Shown here: piece by piece, positions 63,840-64,000 of the stretch
How positions within the stretch are numbered: the first letter of the stretch is position 1
How the letters are laid out: each line of letters begins with the position of its first letter
Source of the DNA: Shinella granuli
GTDB lineage: Bacteria; Pseudomonadota; Alphaproteobacteria; Rhizobiales; Rhizobiaceae
Length of the DNA: 64,000 bases
Direction: 5' to 3'
NCBI RefSeq assembly: GCF_004341885.1
Contig: NZ_SLVX01000019.1
Location: forward strand, 1 to 64,000
The notes under the pieces: generated by a model
Database searches by the model: none
Seen by the model: the letters and a program-made list of their open reading frames with translations, nothing else
What the model was told of the DNA's origin: nothing
Program-made: the position numbers and the translations under genes

Positions 63840-64000
63840 GATTTGTCCCCCGACAAGGCGTGCGTCATGCCAGAGACGCGCGACAGGACATGCTTATTCG
63901 CGCTTCCTGAACGACGCAAGCGGGGACATAATGGCGCCAGGGCGAGGGCAGGGTGTCGGAACATCTCCTCCCCTCTGCCGTTATCGCAGAAACGGAAGGG
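63840..64000. other. Window end, non-coding
   Basis: No gene visible in the last 161 bases. The end (about 63965-64000) is pyrimidine/purine-rich with CTCCCCTCTGCC, similar to the arms of the palindromic repeat at 38769-38924, so another copy may start here. Confidence 0.3.

Overview
The window is a stretch of high-GC alphaproteobacterial chromosome, almost certainly from a Rhizobiales (Rhizobiaceae-like) organism. Evidence: the Fur-family regulator Irr sits divergent from a fabA-fabB-fabI operon; the order rimP-nusA-DUF448/L7Ae-infB-rbfA-truB-rpsO-pnp is kept; an SRP RNA gene sits directly upstream of dnaX, ybaB and recR; and there are HWE-kinase, AEC-permease and DUF-type genes common in rhizobia. 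Genus cannot be fixed from this sequence alone.

Layout. (1) 1-6.0 kb is an accessory region with uneven base composition. It has a partial hypothetical gene, several tiny ORFs (one a predicted lipoprotein), two paralogous RTX calcium-binding secreted proteins (1731-2492 and 4755-5909) and, between them, a decayed integrative element: a P4-type integrase wrecked by frameshifts and an internal deletion, a frameshifted hypothetical gene and one short surviving ORF. (2) 6.1-8.4 kb is a divergent AraC regulator and MFS exporter pair. (3) 8.5-20.7 kb is a catabolic block: FAH-family hydrolase, Lrp-type regulator, a fused indolepyruvate:ferredoxin oxidoreductase, then a complete leucine/isovalerate (liu) set (isovaleryl-CoA dehydrogenase, both methylcrotonyl-CoA carboxylase subunits, HMG-CoA lyase, methylglutaconyl-CoA hydratase) with an embedded RidA-type gene. 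(4) 20.9-28.5 kb (minus strand) is alpha-2-macroglobulin plus penicillin-binding protein 1C, a periplasmic defence/repair pair. Upstream lie a perfect CtrA-type box and a candidate structured RNA. (5) 29-41.8 kb is housekeeping: AEC permease, membrane cytochrome c, kdsB, pheA, nudC, a HIT protein, ffs, dnaX, ybaB, LysE, MOSC, recR, a lytic transglycosylase with a palindromic insertion at its 5' end, and an MFS protein fused to a monooxygenase-like domain. (6) 41.9-54.5 kb is the transcription/translation super-cluster rimP to pnp, interrupted between truB and rpsO by an HWE histidine kinase and an SH3 protein. (7) 54.6-64 kb has an RsmC-like methyltransferase, an Lrp/LysE pair, the fab operon with irr, and envelope proteins (TRIC channel, YdcF, TMEM43).

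How the parts work together: the catabolic block can plausibly take a 2-oxo acid such as 4-methyl-2-oxopentanoate through isovaleryl-CoA to acetoacetate and acetyl-CoA, with the Lrp-type protein as likely local regulator. The a2M/PBP1C pair, the lytic transglycosylase, YdcF and TMEM43 form an envelope theme. The strongest candidates for undescribed biology are the oxidoreductase-liu linkage, the CtrA box plus structured RNA beside the a2M operon, the translated palindromic element in the transglycosylase gene, and the RTX pair flanking a dead integrative element. None of these is proven here.
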